A DNA stretch of 7,985 nt from Clostridiales bacterium (GTDB lineage: Bacteria > Bacillota > Clostridia > Caldicoprobacterales > DTU083), in contig JAAZEK010000019.1 of the NCBI GenBank assembly GCA_012512335.1, forward strand, positions 1 through 7,985, given 5' to 3'. The position numbers and the translations under genes are program-made. Shown one piece after another: positions 1 through 6,791 of this stretch; position 1 is the stretch's first letter, and each line of letters starts with the position of its first letter. A model generated the notes under the pieces. That model had not been told where the DNA came from. It saw nothing but the letters and a program-made list of their open reading frames with translations, and ran no database searches.

Positions 1-1433
1 CTGAGGATGACCCTCGAAACCCTGCTGTTATCGCCGATAATGTTGGAGACAATGTTGGTGACGTGGCCGGTATGGGCGCTGACCTATTCGACTCACAAAT
101 CGCTGCATTTGCAGCCGCTTTGGTTATAGCAGCACCTCTAGGTGAAATAGACGTTATCTTTTGTTTCGGTGCTTTGGGTTTATTGGCCTCCATCTTTGGA
201 GTTCTATTAGCTCGAGTAAAGGACGATGGCAATCCTGGTAAAGCATTAAACAGTGGTACAATACTCACATGTGTTATATTCGCTGTATTTAGCTTAATTG
301 CATCACTAGCCTTCAATTTTAACCTTCGTATTTGGGGCGCTACCTTCCTTGGTATGCTGGTAGGCGTAATTATTGGCTTTACTAGTGATTACTTCACTGG
401 AGATGACAAGAAACCCGTTGCAAAGGTTGCAGAAGCGTGCCAAAGTGGTCCAGCCTTTACAATACTTACTGGTTTCTCATATGGTCTTTTAAGCATATTG
501 CCTTCAATGATTGGAATTGGCGCAGCTGCAATGGGTTCTTATATGCTTCTATTGCCCTTGGGCGGTAACTATCCCATGTTTGGAATTGCCATCGCTGCAA
601 TTGGTATGCTCTCTATTGTAGGCATGATTATTTCCAATGATGCTTTTGGTCCAATCGTAGATAATGCTCGTGGTCTAGCTGAAATGGGCAATCTCGGTGA
701 TGAAGTACTTGATATTACAGACAAACTGGATGCTGCAGGTAATACTGCTAAGGCTATTACTAAAGGTTTTGCAATTGGTGCTGCTGGACTTACTGTAATT
801 GCTCTATTAGGTGCTTTCCAGGAAATTGTTTTCTCCGTTACTAATGTAAGAATAAGCTTTGATATTATGGATCCCCTTATTTTCTTTGGAATGCTGGTTG
901 GTGCTGCTGTTCCTGCAGTGTTCTCAGCTATGCTGATTATGGGTGTATCTCGTAACTCTGAAGTTATGGTTAAGGAAATTCATAGACAGTTCGATACCAT
1001 TGAAGGATTAAAAGAAGGAAAAGATGGTGTTCTACCTGAATATGACAAATGTATTGACATAGCAACTGTTGGCGCTATTAAAGAATTAATTCCCGCCGGT
1101 CTTACTGCTATTATTGTAACTCTAATTGTTGGCTTCGTTGGTGGTACTCTGGCCATGGGTGGTTTCTTAGCTGGTAACATCGTAAGTGGACTATGCTTTG
1201 CAATGCTCATGAGTAACGCAGGCGGCCTCTGGGATAATGCTAAGAAATATATTGAAGACGGCAACTTTGGTGGCAAGGGTAGCGATGCTCACAAGGCAGC
1301 TGTTATCGGCGACACAGTTGGCGACCCCTTCAAAGATACTGCAGGTCCTTCAATCAATACACAGATCACTGTTGTATCCCTGGTAGCTTCCATTACTGCT
1401 ACTCTGTTTGCAACATTTTCTCTTTTCGGCTGA
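1..1433 (+). CDS. hppA: Membrane-bound ion-translocating pyrophosphatase, H+-type (5'-partial)
   Basis: Integral membrane pyrophosphatase that hydrolyses cytoplasmic PPi and pumps cations outward. The gene is cut by the left edge: codons run in frame from base 3, 476 residues are visible, and roughly 200 N-terminal residues of the usual 650-700 are missing. The visible part opens with the family signature DDPRNPAVIADNVGDNVGD followed by VAGMGADLFDS (bases 6-95). Then come the SNDAFGPIVDNA motif, the C-terminal catalytic stretch GSDAHKAAVIGDTVGDPFKD (bases about 1281-1340) and many hydrophobic helices. GNTAKA (bases 738-755) carries Lys where K+-dependent enzymes have Ala, so by established family rules this is the K+-independent type, whose characterised members mostly pump H+. 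The helix-6 gate Glu is Asp here (bases 90-92), so the ion specificity is inferred. The TGA stop lies 69 bp before a strong terminator. Confidence 0.97.
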   Translation, partial: EDDPRNPAVIADNVGDNVGDVAGMGADLFDSQIAAFAAALVIAAPLGEIDVIFCFGALGLLASIFGVLLARVKDDGNPGKALNSGTILTCVIFAVFSLIASLAFNFNLRIWGATFLGMLVGVIIGFTSDYFTGDDKKPVAKVAEACQSGPAFTILTGFSYGLLSILPSMIGIGAAAMGSYMLLLPLGGNYPMFGIAIAAIGMLSIVGMIISNDAFGPIVDNARGLAEMGNLGDEVLDITDKLDAAGNTAKAITKGFAIGAAGLTVIALLGAFQEIVFSVTNVRISFDIMDPLIFFGMLVGAAVPAVFSAMLIMGVSRNSEVMVKEIHRQFDTIEGLKEGKDGVLPEYDKCIDIATVGAIKELIPAGLTAIIVTLIVGFVGGTLAMGGFLAGNIVSGLCFAMLMSNAGGLWDNAKKYIEDGNFGGKGSDAHKAAVIGDTVGDPFKDTAGPSINTQITVVSLVASITATLFATFSLFG

Positions 1434-1502
1434 TAAAGTAGTAAGGTAATAGTATAATCTGTTTAGCTTAAATAGAACTAAAACTAAATAACTGTAATTA
1501 AT

Positions 1503-1541
1503 AAAACACCCTGCTGGAGAGATATTCTAGCAGGGTGTTTT
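1503..1541. terminator. Strong bidirectional intrinsic terminator between convergent genes
   Basis: A perfect 13-bp inverted repeat pairs 1503-1515 (AAAACACCCTGCT) with 1529-1541 (AGCAGGGTGTTTT). The 13-nt loop can pair a little further. A-run and T-run ends flank the GC-rich core, so the hairpin has a U-tract on either strand. It lies 69 bp after the hppA stop and 96 bp beyond the stop of the convergent aldo/keto reductase gene, so it probably ends both transcripts. Confidence 0.93.
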
Positions 1542-1558
1542 CTATATAAGAGTGACTA

Positions 1559-1610
1559 CTCAGGATGACACCCAGTGGGCAGTCCTTCATAGCGTAGCGA
1601 AGAATCTTAA
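1559..1610. repeat. Degenerate dispersed intergenic repeat (rearranged halves)
   Basis: This contains CTCAGGATGACA (1559-1570), the reverse complement of TGTCATCCTGAG, and 20 nt later AGCGTAGCGAAGAATCTTAA (1591-1610). The two pieces resemble the halves of a short element of the form TGTCATCCTGAG-CGTAGCGAAGAATCTTA that I recall as dispersed in many bacterial genomes, including Clostridia. Here the halves are in opposite relative orientation and separated by CCCAGTGGGCAGTCC, which holds a tiny palindrome. Assignment to a repeat family rests on memory, and no second full copy is in the window. Confidence 0.4.
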
Positions 1611-1637
1611 GGCTATATTCAGGAACTTTATAGCGTG

Positions 1638-2555
1638 TTAAGGCAGCTTATTACCAGCTGAGCGGTATATTTCATACCATTCCTCACGAGTAAGCCTGAT
1701 ATCTGTAGCTCTGCAGCAATCCTTCAGCCTGTCAATATTCATGGTGCCCACTATTGGCTGCATCTTAGCTGGGTGACGAAGCAGCCAAGCTACAACTATA
1801 GTTGTATTTGTCACATTGTACTTCTCTGCAATTTCATCTATCTTTTTGTTTAGTTTAGGGAATTTTTCATTTTCTAAAAATACACCTTCAAAAAATCCAT
1901 ATTGGAAGGGTGACCAGGGCTGGATAGTTATATCATTTAGTCTGCAGTAGTCAAGTATACTGCCATCCCTGTCTATGGAAGAGTCAATCTCCATATTCAC
2001 GTTTATACCGTTAGAAATCATATTTGCATTAGTTATACTAAGCTGCAACTGATTGGCTACAATAGGCTGCTTAACATACTTTCTTAATAGCTCTATTTGC
2101 ATAGGCTTCTGATTAGATACGCCAAAATACTTCACCTTTCCAGATGACTCTAGCTCATCAAAGGCCTCTGCTACCTCTTCAGGCTCAACAAGGGCATCTG
2201 GCCGATGTAGCAAAAGCACATCAAGATAGTCAGTTTTAAGCCGTTTCAATGATAGATTAACTGAATTTATTATATGTTCCTTTGAAAAATCAAACATTCC
2301 CTTGCGTATACCACATTTCGACTGAACTATAATTTTCTCTCGTACATCGTCATTCATATGTACTGCTTCTGAAAAGATTTCTTCACAGGTACCACTACCA
2401 TATATGTCGGCATGATCAAAAAAGTTCGCTCCCTCATCAAGTGCTGTTTGAACAAACTTCTCAGCATCAACCTTGCTTAGGGAATTAATCCGCATGCAAC
2501 CGACGGCTATTACCGGTACCTCCAGCTTACTTTTACCCAATGTTATTTTTTCCAT
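1638..2555 (-). CDS. Aldo/keto reductase, YdhF-like
   Basis: Cytoplasmic NAD(P)H-dependent oxidoreductase of the aldo/keto reductase superfamily, 305 aa, a full-length single TIM barrel. The catalytic tetrad is visible: Asp47 and Tyr52 in FFDHADIYGSG, Lys80 in VQSKCG, and His117 in LLLHRPD. Further family features are YFGVSN (143-148), IQPWSPF (211-217) and PIVGTMNIDRL (267-277), which binds the cofactor phosphate region. HADIYG, SKCGI, HRPD and the C-terminal LTREEWYEIYRSAG pattern resemble E. coli YdhF more than plant or xylose reductases. The ATG has an AGGAGG-type site (2564-2572) at normal spacing. It is the last gene of the leftward series but has its own candidate promoter. The substrate cannot be read from sequence; small aldehydes or ketones are the default guess. 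Confidence 0.93.
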   Translation of the reverse strand: MEKITLGKSKLEVPVIAVGCMRINSLSKVDAEKFVQTALDEGANFFDHADIYGSGTCEEIFSEAVHMNDDVREKIIVQSKCGIRKGMFDFSKEHIINSVNLSLKRLKTDYLDVLLLHRPDALVEPEEVAEAFDELESSGKVKYFGVSNQKPMQIELLRKYVKQPIVANQLQLSITNANMISNGINVNMEIDSSIDRDGSILDYCRLNDITIQPWSPFQYGFFEGVFLENEKFPKLNKKIDEIAEKYNVTNTTIVVAWLLRHPAKMQPIVGTMNIDRLKDCCRATDIRLTREEWYEIYRSAGNKLP

Positions 2556-2626
2556 TTACGAAACCCTCCTTTGTTGATATTGCTTATGAATGAGCTGTAG
2601 CACATTCGATGTATCTCAACTGTGCC

Positions 2627-2655
2627 ATATTATCTGCATTCTAAGCAATTATAAA
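2627..2655 (-). promoter_or_regulatory. Candidate sigma-A promoter for the aldo/keto reductase gene
   Basis: On the - strand, TTTATA (2650-2655) and TAATAT (2627-2632) are separated by 17 nt. They lie about 70 bp upstream of the aldo/keto reductase start. A perfect TATAAT (2648-2653) overlaps the first box and could instead be the -10, but only a poor -35 precedes it. The 178-bp gap from the upstream FAD gene supports independent transcription. Confidence 0.3.
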
Positions 2656-2665
2656 CACAATAAAT

Positions 2666-2692
2666 AAACTTTAACAGAGTTTATAAAAGTTT
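2666..2692. other. AT-rich inverted repeat downstream of the FAD oxidoreductase gene
   Basis: AAACTTT (2666-2672) pairs with AAAGTTT (2686-2692) across a 13-nt loop. It lies 42 bp past the stop of the FAD oxidoreductase gene and just upstream of the candidate aldo/keto reductase promoter. It could be a weak terminator or an operator. The stem has a single G-C pair, so hairpin stability would be poor. Confidence 0.2.
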
Positions 2693-2733
2693 GTTACGGT
2701 TCATCTTTAGAAAAGCATAAGGAAATAGAACTA

Positions 2734-4014
2734 TCACTTTAAAAGTTTTCGCAAGAACACATTACTAAGTCCTGATTTCTCCACCCTAGCTTCAATCTCC
2801 TCTATATTTGTAGTATACAGATCAAGATTTTTCATTCGCTCAAAATAAACCGAGCCAGAGAATGTATATTTTCTATTCATACCGTCTTCTGTTTCCATGG
2901 CATCCTTTACATAAGCAATGATATCCCCAACCGCTAGCTCTCTAGGTAACACCAGTGAAACCAGCCCCAATCCAAGGCGTACACTGTTATGACCTGCTAA
3001 AGTACCAGTGGTAATAGCCTCTGTATGACCTATTAATAGACCCGCTTTTTCCCCACAACACAACAAGTTATCCACACTGTCCACAAGTAAACTGTTAGTT
3101 CTAGAAGGCATAGCAAAAAAGCGCATGGAGTTGCCCTTACCTCCAGCATAAGGATCCTCATAACGGGCATTTTCGAATCCTGGAATCTCTCTCAAGCCTT
3201 CAAGGCTAAAAAATGGGGTCATGAGCTTTGCATGACCTGTATCTAAAAGTACAATATTATCCAAGTAAGAAGGCAGGTTATATTGCTGACAAGCTTTTAT
3301 GCTTAAATGATCCTCTTTCCATTCATCAGGAACAGGGATAACCACTACCCCTTTTTCATTGAGCTGATGTTGTATCTCTTCTGAAAGGGACTCCTTATGA
3401 AGTTTACAGGAACCACTCATAGCACCGATTTGACCATTGCTCTTTTTAGCTACAGATTCCTTTACTCCCGCCAGACCGGCTATACTGACCCTACCCCCAA
3501 AACTAGGACATCGCAAAATGCACATGGCACATCCATTGCCATATTTTGTGCAATTGACTTGGGGCCCCGCTGTACCAGTTGCATCAATAAATACATTTCC
3601 AGAAAATACTCTTCCTACGTCATCCTTGACTGACTGCATGGTGCGATTTTCCATATTCACTTCTTTTACTCTAGAACAAAAGACTATTTCCACACCTAGC
3701 TGCGTAAGATATCTTAATACGTCACCATGAGTTTTTACTATATCATATAGAGTGGCATGATTATGCCCAGGAAAATTTACATTTTTGTGTCGAGCGTTCC
3801 TATCACAGATTTGGAACAAGTCACCTCCGCCTAGAGCAATCATTTCTTCAGCAGCAGTAAAACGCCCATTATTTCTCATGATTCCACCTACCAGGCCGGT
3901 ACCCAATAGCATATCCGTCCGTTCAAGCAAAGTAACCTGTCCACCAGCCTTTATAGCAGCAATAGCTGCAGCACAGCCCGACCAGCCTCCTCCGATGATA
4001 ACTACCTTAACCAT
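2734..4014 (-). CDS. FAD-dependent oxidoreductase with cysteine cluster, function unknown
   Basis: Flavoprotein of 426 aa. The N-terminus MVKVVIIGGGWSGCAAAIAA is a classic FAD-binding Rossmann fold (G8-x-G10-x-x-G13), with Glu31 closing the second strand. An ATG motif (DATGTAG, 144-150) and a C-terminal FAD-contacting segment DNLLCCGEKAG (315-325) followed by GHTEAITTGTLAG fit the FAD_oxidored/GidA-like group. A cysteine cluster C162-x2-C165-x3-C169, with C155 before it, may hold a metal or Fe-S cluster or a redox disulfide; this is inference. There is no signal peptide. An in-frame ATG 15 codons upstream lacks a ribosome binding site, whereas the chosen ATG has GGGAGG 7 nt before it. The gene lies 122 bp after the DUF454 gene and 178 bp before the aldo/keto reductase gene. 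TrmFO/MnmG and thioredoxin reductase were considered and do not fit well. The substrate is unknown. Confidence 0.88.
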   Translation of the reverse strand: MVKVVIIGGGWSGCAAAIAAIKAGGQVTLLERTDMLLGTGLVGGIMRNNGRFTAAEEMIALGGGDLFQICDRNARHKNVNFPGHNHATLYDIVKTHGDVLRYLTQLGVEIVFCSRVKEVNMENRTMQSVKDDVGRVFSGNVFIDATGTAGPQVNCTKYGNGCAMCILRCPSFGGRVSIAGLAGVKESVAKKSNGQIGAMSGSCKLHKESLSEEIQHQLNEKGVVVIPVPDEWKEDHLSIKACQQYNLPSYLDNIVLLDTGHAKLMTPFFSLEGLREIPGFENARYEDPYAGGKGNSMRFFAMPSRTNSLLVDSVDNLLCCGEKAGLLIGHTEAITTGTLAGHNSVRLGLGLVSLVLPRELAVGDIIAYVKDAMETEDGMNRKYTFSGSVYFERMKNLDLYTTNIEEIEARVEKSGLSNVFLRKLLK

Positions 4015-4021
4015 TGAAAAG

Positions 4022-4027
4022 CCTCCC
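4022..4027 (-). promoter_or_regulatory. Ribosome binding site fixing the FAD oxidoreductase start
   Basis: GGGAGG on the - strand lies 7 nt before the ATG at 4014. The longer in-frame ATG at 4059 is preceded only by AT-rich sequence (TTTTAATAAGAATAAG), so this site decides for the shorter 426-aa protein that starts directly at the FAD-binding strand. Confidence 0.85.
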
Positions 4028-4064
4028 TGTAACTCCATCGCGGAAATAGTATCTTTCATCTTAT

Positions 4065-4089
4065 TCTTATTAAAAGATCTCTAATAAGA
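4065..4089. promoter_or_regulatory. Perfect inverted repeat in the leader of the FAD oxidoreductase gene
   Basis: TCTTATTA (4065-4072) and TAATAAGA (4082-4089) form a perfect 8-bp dyad with a 9-nt centre. It lies 51-75 nt upstream of the FAD oxidoreductase start. No U-tract follows on the - strand, so it is not a convincing terminator for the upstream DUF454 gene. An operator for a dimeric regulator is possible. I could not place a good promoter in this 122-bp gap: TTGACC occurs at 4121-4126 (- strand) but without a good -10 at the right distance. Confidence 0.3.
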
Positions 4090-4136
4090 TAACCTATTCT
4101 TAAGATTTGTTACGAGCTATCAGGGTCAATGGTGAA

Positions 4137-4562
4137 TTAGATCTGTTTATTGATTTGGAGCTCTTTAACTTTATCTTCATCTTCATTTATATCTTTTTTT
4201 CTAGTTTTTAGTGTCAGAATGTAAACTGTTACAATTGAAGCTATCGTAACTACCATTATACGTAATACCATAGGTTTAATGAAAAATATGACGCTAGATG
4301 CGATAGACACCCATAAGATAACCAAGGCATATATTTTAGACACTAAAGGAATACCAAGCCCACTACGGTAATCTCTAACATACCGTCCTAGGACACGATG
4401 CTCCAAAAGCCAATTATAAAGCCTTTTAGATCCTCTGCCGTAGCAAATAGCCGCCAACAGCAAGAATGGGGTTGTTGGTAAAACGGGAATGAAAATACCA
4501 AGAAAGCCTAAAGCTACAAAAACAGAGCCAAAAGCGATTAAAATGTAATTACCAGCACTCAA
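4137..4562 (-). CDS. DUF454 (YbaN) family inner-membrane protein
   Basis: Small integral membrane protein of 141 aa, function unknown. The family signature LGFLGIFIPVLPTTPFLLLA (19-38) is clear and matches the YbaN/DUF454 family in position and overall length. Hydrophobic segments at about 5-38 (one long or two short helices), 78-95 and 98-116 are followed by a charged C-terminal tail (KTRKKDINEDEDKVKE). A short basic stretch, WLLEHRVLGRYVRDYRSG (51-68), links the hydrophobic halves. The start is taken as TTG at 4562 because GAGGTG lies 7 nt upstream. An ATG at 4577 would add five residues but places that site inside the gene. The gene lies 87 bp after ppk and has its own candidate promoter. 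A role in polyphosphate metabolism is not shown; only the neighbourhood suggests it. Confidence 0.88.
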   Translation of the reverse strand: MSAGNYILIAFGSVFVALGFLGIFIPVLPTTPFLLLAAICYGRGSKRLYNWLLEHRVLGRYVRDYRSGLGIPLVSKIYALVILWVSIASSVIFFIKPMVLRIMVVTIASIVTVYILTLKTRKKDINEDEDKVKELQINKQI

Positions 4563-4569
4563 AAATTGA

Positions 4570-4575
4570 CACCTC
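4570..4575 (-). promoter_or_regulatory. Ribosome binding site supporting a TTG start for the DUF454 gene
   Basis: GAGGTG on the - strand is complementary to six bases of the 16S 3' end and lies 7 nt before TTG at 4562. The alternative ATG at 4577 has no purine-rich site before it (AGTTTAGAT). The GAGGTG overlaps the ATG-proximal codons, so both starts cannot be used optimally. Confidence 0.6.
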
Positions 4576-4601
4576 ATATCTAAACTTGTCTTGCATATTG
4601 T

Positions 4602-4629
4602 ATTATAAACTAAAAGTCACGTTATTCAA
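4602..4629 (-). promoter_or_regulatory. Candidate sigma-A promoter for the DUF454 gene
   Basis: On the - strand, TTGAAT (4624-4629) and a perfect TATAAT (4602-4607) are spaced by 16 nt. Transcription would begin near 4595, about 33 nt before the TTG start. This allows separate expression of the DUF454 gene even though ppk lies directly upstream on the same strand. Confidence 0.5.
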
Positions 4630-4650
4630 CAGTAATTTTATTACACTGTT
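4628..4650 (-). other. Small hairpin at the ppk stop codon
   Basis: On the - strand AACAGT and ACTGTT pair at the ends. Inside them GTAAT-AAA-ATTAC offers an alternative stem, giving about nine pairs with a 2-nt bulge. It begins within the ppk stop codon and ends on the -35 box of the next promoter. No run of T follows, so it is at best a weak terminator or mRNA-stabilising hairpin. Confidence 0.3.
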
Positions 4651-6791
4651 TACGGAAGTCGGACCCTCTTTTTAAACCATTCCTTTATTGTAGCCAGCCA
4701 CTTGAATACAAAAGGCTCTGCTGTAATTTCATATTCTATTTCTTTGGCTCTACGAATAAAGAGCTCTTGGCTATTAATAGGCGCTTTCCTATCCTCTTTT
4801 TTTGTATAGTTACCAATAGAATCAATTATTCTTGACTTTACATCGTCGTAAAGTAAGATTTCCAAAATCTCGTTTATTTCCTTCTTAATATCAGAATCAT
4901 AAATCGGACAGGCCACTTCAACCCTTCGCTCTAAATTTCTAGTCATCATATCCGCAGAAGAAATATATAATTTTTGATCATTTCCCTTACCAAATGAAAA
5001 GATTCTCGAGTGCTCTAAAAACCTGCCCACAATACTTTGTATTTTAATATTTTCAGTCATATTGGGAATCCCGGGTAAAATACAACAAATGCCACGTACA
5101 ATCATGGTTATATCCACACCTGCCTGGGATGCTTCAGACAGCTTATTTATCATATCAATATCGGTAATGGAATTAATCTTAATAAGAATTTTCCCGTTAA
5201 ATCCCTTTTCTATTTCCTCATCTATTAACTCCAGTAGCTTAGGCTTCATATCACGTGGTGCCACGAGCAGATGCTCATACTGTCCTTGTAGATTCCCGAT
5301 GGATACATTCGTGAAATATTCTGCTGCATCTAAGCCTATTTCATGGTTTCCAGTAATATAAGATAGGTCTGTATACAATTCTGCAGTTTTCTCATGGTAA
5401 TTACCTGTACCAATTTGGGTAATATAGTTAATTTTCCCCTTATCTCGGTAGGTAATCAGACATACCTTTGAATGTACCTTATAATCCTCAAATCCATATA
5501 TGATGTTGCAACCAGCTTCCTCTAGCTTTTCTGACCAATCAATATTATTTTGCTCGTCAAATCTCGCCCTAAGCTCAATAAGGACTGTTACATCCTTACC
5601 GTTTTCAGCAGCATAGCAGAGATAGTCCACTAGAGTTGCTTTCATGGCTAATCTATATATGGTTATCTTTATGGATACTACCCGAGGGTCATGTGAAGCC
5701 TGCCGAATCAAATGAAGAAAGGGTTTCATGCTGACATAGGGATAATGAAGTAAAACATCCTTTCTTGCCATTAGTGATATCAAATCCATGTTCATATCTT
5801 CCGTTGGATTAACTGGCACTAAGGGCTCATGAATTAAATTCTTGTTTCTCTTTTCGGTAACATGGTCAATTAAAGGAAAAACATAGTTAAATTTTAAAGG
5901 AGTCTGAGTTGTATAGACTTGGGTTTCCGCAATGCTAAACTTATCGCACAAATATTTCATGAAATTCGTGCTCAACTGCTTTGAGGTTTCTAGGCGAACA
6001 ATAGCAAGTCTCTTCCTTAAATGTAGTAGCTCCTTCATCTTATTACGAAAATCCAAATTTTCATCATGGCTATCGTCGTCAGGGCTTATATCAGCATTTC
6101 TTGTAACACAAATACACGCTTTTTCTATCACTTCATAGGTATCAAAGATAGTATCAACAAATTCTAGAATAATGTTTTCAACATGAATATAACGATAATC
6201 ATGGCTAGGCAGAAAAATAAAAGGGGGCAACCTTTTTGGAACAGGTACAATACCAAATATCACTTTATTTTTATGCTTCAACAAAACTGCGACATATATA
6301 CCCTTATTATCCAGATGAGGAAAGGGATGGGTTGGGCTCACAATTTGTGGAGATAAAATTGGGTAAATAGATTCCTGGTACAATTTTTTTATATACTTTT
6401 TTTCACTACCATCCAGCTCATTAAAATTTAAATTACATATACCATAGGAACGCAAATTGAACTCCACAAGCATATGCGCCTGATTGTGTCTTACATTTAT
6501 TATACGTACTCTATCATATATTTTTTGAAGCTGTTGAGCTGGTGTCATACCTGACTTATTGTCCTCTACCAATGGTGTATAGATACTTTTGTCATATAGG
6601 CTACCTACACGAACCATAAAAAATTCATCTAGGTTAGTTGCATATATGGAGACAAATTTCAGTCTTTCTAAGGCAGGCACAAAGGAATCCTCAGCCTCTT
6701 CCAAAATTCTCTCATTGAAATTGAGCCAGGATAGCTCTCGATTCTGGGTATATACTAAATTTTCTTGTCGTAAATTATCTTCATTAGTCAT
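4650..6791 (-). CDS. ppk: Polyphosphate kinase 1
   Basis: Reversibly transfers the terminal phosphate of ATP onto polyphosphate; 713 aa, the normal length for PPK1. The N-terminal domain opens with NRELSWLNFNERILEEAED and has NLDEFFMVRVG (53-63), the region that binds ATP. The middle has the catalytic PLD-like fold: TIYRLA with Arg380, ELRARFDEQNNIDW with Arg410, and the phosphoryl-accepting His440 in YKVHSK. The C-terminal half has GRFLEHSRIF (His594, second catalytic His) and YISSADMMTRNLERRVEVACP. At the conserved HIGTGN motif the His is Gln459 (TQIGTGNYHEKTAELYTD). The ATG at 6791 overlaps the end of ppx by 8 nt and has AAGGGA 7 nt upstream; an in-frame TTG two codons earlier is less likely. 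The gene is translationally coupled to ppx and shares its promoter. Confidence 0.97.
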   Translation of the reverse strand: MTNEDNLRQENLVYTQNRELSWLNFNERILEEAEDSFVPALERLKFVSIYATNLDEFFMVRVGSLYDKSIYTPLVEDNKSGMTPAQQLQKIYDRVRIINVRHNQAHMLVEFNLRSYGICNLNFNELDGSEKKYIKKLYQESIYPILSPQIVSPTHPFPHLDNKGIYVAVLLKHKNKVIFGIVPVPKRLPPFIFLPSHDYRYIHVENIILEFVDTIFDTYEVIEKACICVTRNADISPDDDSHDENLDFRNKMKELLHLRKRLAIVRLETSKQLSTNFMKYLCDKFSIAETQVYTTQTPLKFNYVFPLIDHVTEKRNKNLIHEPLVPVNPTEDMNMDLISLMARKDVLLHYPYVSMKPFLHLIRQASHDPRVVSIKITIYRLAMKATLVDYLCYAAENGKDVTVLIELRARFDEQNNIDWSEKLEEAGCNIIYGFEDYKVHSKVCLITYRDKGKINYITQIGTGNYHEKTAELYTDLSYITGNHEIGLDAAEYFTNVSIGNLQGQYEHLLVAPRDMKPKLLELIDEEIEKGFNGKILIKINSITDIDMINKLSEASQAGVDITMIVRGICCILPGIPNMTENIKIQSIVGRFLEHSRIFSFGKGNDQKLYISSADMMTRNLERRVEVACPIYDSDIKKEINEILEILLYDDVKSRIIDSIGNYTKKEDRKAPINSQELFIRRAKEIEYEITAEPFVFKWLATIKEWFKKRVRLP

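Noticed and set aside
980..1276. 98-codon frame on the - strand inside hppA
   Set aside because: It lies opposite a highly conserved part of the pyrophosphatase, has a low-complexity proline/serine-rich translation and no ribosome binding site. It is a shadow of the real frame.
2734..4014. TrmFO/MnmG or thioredoxin reductase identity for the flavoprotein
   Set aside because: It shares the FAD-binding ends but lacks a CxxC between two Rossmann domains as in thioredoxin reductase, and I do not see the characteristic motifs of the tRNA-modifying enzymes. Kept as unknown.
4015..4059. Longer N-terminus of the FAD oxidoreductase (start at 4059)
   Set aside because: There is no ribosome binding site. 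The extra 15 residues precede the FAD-binding strand, and GGGAGG sits exactly before the inner ATG.
3397..4084. Three + strand frames opposite the FAD oxidoreductase gene
   Set aside because: They mirror a well-supported flavoprotein, resemble no family I know, and overlap one another.
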